NCBI GenBank assembly: GCA_943737045.1
Contig: CALSFV010000114.1
Span: forward strand, 124,001 to 188,000
From: Parapristionchus giblindavisi
Taxonomy: Eukaryota > Nematoda > Chromadorea > Rhabditida > Diplogasteridae
Direction of reading: 5' to 3'
DNA: 64,000 bases
Each line of letters opens with the position of its first letter. Position 1 is the first letter of the stretch. Positions 57,601 through 64,000 of the stretch are shown one piece after another. Made by a program: the position numbers and the translations under genes. The notes under the pieces are model-generated. The model had not been told where the DNA came from. It worked only from the letters and a program-made list of their open reading frames with translations, and did no database searches.

Positions 57601-60600
57601 GATTGATTAACAACGATGTAAAATCTACAAGGTAATACAGTGAATTATTGATTGACCGATACCGAATAAAGATGTTTACGTGTTGTTGTGATTTTAATCT
57701 TTGATCTTCTCTCAGTACTGTATCGTATTATGATACTGTATTTGTGCTGAAGACGAATATAATGGATTTAATTATATAGTTACTGTTTCAGACCGAGTCT
57801 TTCGAAAAGTATGAGGTCCTTCACGCATCATATTGATTGATTAACAACGATGTAAAATCTACAAGGTAATACAGTGAATTATTGATTGACCGATACCGAA
57901 TAAAGATGTTTACGTGTTGTTGTGATTTTAATCTTTGATCTTCTCTCAGTACTGTATCGTATTATGAAACTGTATTTGTGCTGAAGACGAATATAATAGA
58001 TTTAATTATATAGTTACTGTTTCAGACCGAGTCTTTCGAAAAGTATGAGGTCCTTCACGCATCATATTGATTGATCAACAACGATGTAAACTCGACAAGG
58101 TAATACAGTGAATTATTGATTGACGGATACCGAATAAAGATGTTTACGTGTTGTTGTGATTTCAATCTTTAATCTCTCAGTACTGTATCGTATTATGATA
58201 CTGTGTTTGTGCTGAAGATGAATATAATGGATTTAATTATATTGTTATTTTTTCAGACCGAGTCTTTCGACAAGTATGAGGTCCTTCACGCATCATATTG
58301 ATTGATTAACAACGATGTAAAATCTACAAGGTAATACAGTGAATTATTGATTGACCGATACCGAATAAAGATGTTTACGTGTTGTTGTGATTTTAATCTT
58401 TGATCTTCTCTCAGTACTGTATCGTATTATGAAACTGTATTTGTGCTGAAGACGAATATAATAGATTTAATTATATAGTTACTGTTTCAGACCGAGTCTT
58501 TCGAAAAGTATGAGGTCCTTCACGCATCATATTGATTGATCAACAACGATGTAAACTCGACAAGGTAATACAGTGAATTATTGATTGACGGATACCGAAT
58601 AAAGATGTTTACGTGTTGTTGTGATTTCAATCTTTAATCTCTCAGTACTGTATCGTATTATGATACTGTGTTTGTGCTGAAGATGAATATAATGGATTTA
58701 ATTATATTGTTATTTTTTCAGACCGAGTCTTTCGACAAGTATGAGGTCCTTCACGCATCATATTGATTGATTAACAACGATGTAAAATCTACAAGGTAAT
58801 ACAGTGAATTATTGATTGACCGATACCGAATAAAGATGTTTACGTGTTGTTGTGATTTTAATCTTTGATCTTCTCTCAGTACTGTATCGTATTATGATAC
58901 TGTATTTGTGCTGAAGACGAATATAATGGATTTAATTATATAGTTACTGTTTCAGACCGAGTCTTTCGAAAAGTATGAGGTCCTTCACGCATCATATTGA
59001 TTGATCAACAACGATGTAAACTCGGCAAGGTAATACAGTGAATTATTGATTGACCGATACCGAATAAAGATGTTTACGTGTTGTTGTGATTTTAATCTTT
59101 GATCTTCTCTCAGTACTGTATCGTATTATGATACTGTATTTGTGCTGAAGACGAATATAATAGATTTAATTATATAGTTACTGTTTCAGACCGAGTCTTT
59201 CGAAAAGTATGAGGTCCTTCACGCATCATATTGATTGATTAACAGCGATGTAAACTCGACAAGGTAATAGAGTGAATTATTGATTGACGGATACCGAATA
59301 AAGATGTTTACGTGTTGTTGTGATTTTAATCTTTGATCTTCTCTCAGTACTGTATCGTATTATGAAACTGTATTTGTGCTGAAGACGAATATAATGGATT
59401 TAATTATATAGTTACTGTTTCAGACCGAGTCTTTCGAAAAGTATGAGGTCCTTCACGCATCATATTGATTGATCAACAACGATGTAAACTCGACAAGGTA
59501 ATACAGTGAATTATTGATTGACGGATACCGAATAAAGATGTTTACGTGTTGTTGTGATTTCAATCTTTAATCTCTCAGTACTGTATCGTATTATGAAACT
59601 GTATTTGTGCTGAAGACGAATATAATGGATTTAATTATATAGTTATTGTTTCAGACCGAGTCTTTCGACAAGTATGAGGTCCTTCACGCATCATATTGAT
59701 TGATCAAGAACGATGTAAACTCGACAAGGTAATACAGTGAATTATTGATTGACCGATACCGAATAAAGATGTTTACGTGTTGTTGTGATTTTAATCTTTG
59801 ATCTTCTCTCAGTACTGTATCGTATTATGATACTGTATTTGTGCTGAAGACGAATATAATGGATTTAATTATATAGTTACTGTTTCAGACCGAGTCTTTC
59901 GAAAAGTATGAGGTCCTTCACGCATCATTTTGATTGATCAACAACGATGTAAACTCGGCAAGGTAATACAGTGAATTATTGATTGACCGATACCGAATAA
60001 AGATGTTTACGTGTTGTTGTGATTTTAATCTTTGATCTTCTCTCAGTACTGTATCGTATTATGAAACTGTATTTGTGCTGAAGACGAATATAATAGATTT
60101 AATTATATAGTTACTGTTTCAGACCGAGTCTTTCGAAAAGTATGAGGTCCTTCACGCATCATATTGATTGATTAACAGCGATGTAAACTCGACAAGGTAA
60201 TAGAGTGAATTATTGATTGACGGATACCGAATAAAGATGTTTACGTGTTGTTGTGATTTTAATCTTTGATCTTCTCTCAGTACTGTATCGTATTATGAAA
60301 CTGTATTTGTGCTGAAGACGAATATAATGGATTTAATTATATAGTTACTGTTTCAGACCGAGTCTTTCGAAAAGCATGAGGTCCTTCACGCATCATATTG
60401 ATTGATCAACAACGATGTAAACTCGACAAGGTAATACAGTGAATTATTGATTGACGGATACCGAATAAAGATGTTTACGTGTTGTTGTGATTTCAATCTT
60501 TAATCTCTCAGTACTGTATCGTATTATGAAACTGTATTTGTGCTGAAGACGAATATAATGGATTTAATTATATAGTTATTGTTTCAGACCGAGTCTTTCG

Positions 60601-63600
60601 ACAAGTATGAGGTCCTTCACGCATCATATTGATTGATCAAGAACGATGTAAACTCGACAAGGTAATACAGTGAATTATTGATTGACCGATACCGAATAAA
60701 GATGTTTACGTGTTGTTGTGATTTTAATCTTTGATCTTCTCTCAGTACTGTATCGTATTATGAAACTGTATTTGTGCTGAAGACGAATATAATGGATTTA
60801 ATTATATAGTTATTGTTTCAGACCGAGTCTTTCGACAAGTATGAGGTCCTTCACGCATCATATTGATTGATCAAGAACGATGTAAACTCGACAAGGTAAT
60901 ACAGTGAATTATTGATTGACCGATACCGAATAAAGATGTTTACGTGTTGTTGTGATTTTAATCTTTGATCTTCTCTCAGTACTGTATCGTATTATGATAC
61001 TGTATTTGTGCTGAAGACGAATATAATGGATTTAATTATATAGTTACTGTTTCAGACCGAGTCTTTCGAAAAGTATGAGGTCCTTCACGCATCATTTTGA
61101 TTGATCAACAACGATGTAAACTCGGCAAGGTAATACAGTGAATTATTGATTGACCGATACCGAATAAAGATGTTTACGTGTTGTTGTGATTTTAATCTTT
61201 GATCTTCTCTCAGTACTGTATCGTATTATGAAACTGTATTTGTGCTGAAGACGAATATAATAGATTTAATTATATAGTTACTGTTTCAGACCGAGTCTTT
61301 CGAAAAGTATGAGGTCCTTCACGCATCATATTGATTGATTAACAGCGATGTAAACTCGACAAGGTAATAGAGTGAATTATTGATTGACGGATACCGAATA
61401 AAGATGTTTACGTGTTGTTGTGATTTTAATCTTTGATCTTCTCTCAGTACTGTATCGTATTATGAAACTGTATTTGTGCTGAAGACGAATATAATGGATT
61501 TAATTATATAGTTACTGTTTCAGACCGAGTCTTTCGAAAAGTATGAGGTCCTTCACGCATCATATTGATTGATCAACAACGATGTAAACTCGACAAGGTA
61601 ATACAGTGAATTATTGATTGACGGATACCGAATAAAGATGTTTACGTGTTGTTGTGATTTCAATCTTTAATCTCTCAGTACTGTATCGTATTATGAAACT
61701 GTATTTGTGCTGAAGACGAATATAATGGATTTAATTATATAGTTATTGTTTCAGACCGAGTCTTTCGACAAGTATGAGGTCCTTCACGCATCATATTGAT
61801 TGATCAAGAACGATGTAAACTCGACAAGGTAATACAGTGAATTATTGATTGACCGATACCGAATAAAGATGTTTACGTGTTGTTGTGATTTTAATCTTTG
61901 ATCTTCTCTCAGTACTGTATCGTATTATGATACTGTATTTGTGCTGAAGACGAATATAATGGATTTAATTATATAGTTACTGTTTCAGACCGAGTCTTTC
62001 GAAAAGTATGAGGTCCTTCACGCATCATTTTGATTGATCAACAACGATGTAAACTCGGCAAGGTAATACAGTGAATTATTGATTGACCGATACCGAATAA
62101 AGATGTTTACGTGTTGTTGTGATTTTAATCTTTGATCTTCTCTCAGTACTGTATCGTATTATGAAACTGTATTTGTGCTGAAGACGAATATAATAGATTT
62201 AATTATATAGTTACTGTTTCAGACCGAGTCTTTCGAAAAGTATGAGGTCCTTCACGCATCATATTGATTGATCAACAACGATGTAAACTCGACAAGGTAA
62301 TACAGTGAATTATTGATTGACGGATACCGAATAAAGATGTTTACGTGTTGTTGTGATTTCAATCTTTAATCTCTCAGTACTGTATCGTATTATGAAACTG
62401 TATTTGTGCTGAAGACGAATATAATGGATTTAATTATATAGTTATTGTTTCAGACCGAGTCTTTCGACAAGTATGAGGTCCTTCACGCATCATATTGATT
62501 GATCAAGAACGATGTAAACTCGACAAGGTAATACAGTGAATTATTGATTGACCGATACCGAATAAAGATGTTTACGTGTTGTTGTGATTTTAATCTTTGA
62601 TCTTCTCTCAGTACTGTATCGTATTATGATACTGTATTTGTGCTGAAGACGAATATAATGGATTTAATTATATAGTTACTGTTTCAGACCGAGTCTTTCG
62701 AAAAGTATGAGGTCCTTCACGCATCATTTTGATTGATCAACAACGATGTAAACTCGGCAAGGTAATACAGTGAATTATTGATTGACCGATACCGAATAAA
62801 GATGTTTACGTGTTGTTGTGATTTTAATCTTTGATCTTCTCTCAGTACTGTATCGTATTATGAAACTGTATTTGTGCTGAAGACGAATATAATAGATTTA
62901 ATTATATAGTTACTGTTTCAGACCGAGTCTTTCGAAAAGTATGAGGTCCTTCACGCATCATATTGATTGATCAACAACGATGTAAACTCGACAAGGTAAT
63001 ACAGTGAATTATTGATTGACGGATACCGAATAAAGATGTTTACGTGTTGTTGTGATTTCAATCTTTAATCTCTCAGTACTGTATCGTATTATGATACTGT
63101 GTTTGTGCTGAAGATGAATATAATGGATTTAATTATATTGTTATTTTTTCAGACCGAGTCTTTCGACAAGTATGAGGTCCTTCACGCATCATATTGATTG
63201 ATTAACAACGATGTAAAATCTACAAGGTAATACAGTGAATTATTGATTGACCGATACCGAATAAAGATGTTTACGTGTTGTTGTGATTTTAATCTTTGAT
63301 CTTCTCTCAGTACTGTATCGTATTATGATACTGTATTTGTGCTGAAGACGAATATAATGGATTTAATTATATAGTTACTGTTTCAGACCGAGTCTTTCGA
63401 AAAGTATGAGGTCCTTCACGCATCATATTGATTGATCAACAACGATGTAAAATCTACAAGGTAATACAGTGAATTATTGATTGACCGATACCGAATAAAG
63501 ATGTTTACGTGTTGTTGTGATTTTAATCTTTGATCTTCTCTCAGTACTGTATCGTATTATGAAACTGTATTTGTGCTGAAGACGAATATAATGGATTTAA

Positions 63601-64000
63601 TTATATAGTTACTGTTTCAGACCGAGTCTTTCGAAAAGTATGAGGTCCTTCACGCATCATATTGATTGATCAACAACGATGTAAACTCGGCAAGGTAATA
63701 CAGTGAATTATTGATTGACCGATACCGAATAAAGATGTTTACGTGTTGTTGTGATTTTAATCTTTGATCTTCTCTCAGTACTGTATCGTATTATGATACT
63801 GTATTTGTGCTGAAGACGAATATAATGGATTTAATTATATAGTTACTGTTTCAGACCGAGTCTTTCGAAAAGTATGAGGTCCTTCACGCATCATATTGAT
63901 TGATCAACAACGATGTAAACTCGGCAAGGTAATACAGTGAATTATTGATTGACCGATACCGAATAAAGATGTTTACGTGTTGTTGTGATTTTAATCTTTG
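48627..64000 (+). repeat. Satellite array B (231-234 bp monomers), runs off the window
   Basis: It continues the monomer cut at 40667 and runs to the window edge. Higher-order repeats are clear: the variant ACAAGGTTATACAG at 48771 recurs at 50403, and TGATGCTGTATT at 49571, 51203 and ~54470, i.e. steps of ~1632 bp (seven monomers). Farther right other variant combinations (TCAAGAACGATG, TTAACAGCGATG, TATTGTTATTTTTTCAG) recur with shorter, irregular spacing. Orientation is the same as array A. No other gene or element is inserted in it. Confidence 0.97.

Noticed and set aside
32363..64000. CRISPR-like regular repetition
   Set aside because: The repeats are 231-234 bp monomers with no unique spacers, in clearly eukaryotic sequence; it is satellite DNA.

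Overview
The window is eukaryotic, intron-bearing, AT-rich DNA, most likely from an invertebrate animal. Reasons: short introns with GT..AG sites, a CR1/Jockey/L2-type LINE, an animal-type CACTA transposase, and exon fragments resembling animal acyl-CoA dehydrogenase and XMAP215/CKAP5. The phylum cannot be fixed from the sequence; an early-branching metazoan such as a sponge is only a guess. No ordinary single-copy host gene is visible. The window is a stack of mobile elements nested in a satellite array.

Layout. (1) A ~231-234 bp satellite occupies 1-51, 32363-40667 and 48627-64000. (2) A palindromic element, 52-32362, sits in one satellite monomer, flanked by the 6-bp duplication AACAAC, with 5'-AG...CT-3' ends. 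Without its later insertion it is ~16.17 kb: two arms of ~8.0 kb around a 121-bp spacer (24200-24320). It has no recognisable gene. The 6-bp TSD and AG/CT termini resemble Maverick/Polinton elements. (3) A 16,139-bp CACTA (EnSpm/CMC) transposon, 5236-21374, is inserted in the left arm only. It has a TA duplication and 16-bp perfect TIRs; the right arm keeps the empty site. (4) A ~4.2 kb LINE, 40668-48626, is inserted in the satellite. It is itself split by a 3,764-bp DNA transposon, 44240-48003, with an 8-bp duplication (CTCATACC).

Inside the CACTA element the minus strand carries a transposase gene that I could splice by eye into one uninterrupted reading frame of ~819 codons. It has two N-terminal zinc-finger-like exons, then a catalytic core with candidate D, D and E residues. 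A second minus-strand multi-exon gene (5605-8461) lies at the left end. On the plus strand, between and inside these genes, lie exon series from what look like captured host genes: an acyl-CoA dehydrogenase (10503-12566) and an XMAP215/CKAP5-type TOG domain (19103-20499). Two MITEs (16403-16736, CACTA type; 18538-18984, hAT type) and copies of a dispersed GACCG-containing repeat are nested in the introns.

Inferred order of events: satellite, then the palindromic element and the LINE (order between them unknown), then CACTA into the palindrome and the 8-bp-TSD element into the LINE. All splice models, family assignments and lengths come from reading by eye; nothing was searched or aligned by software.
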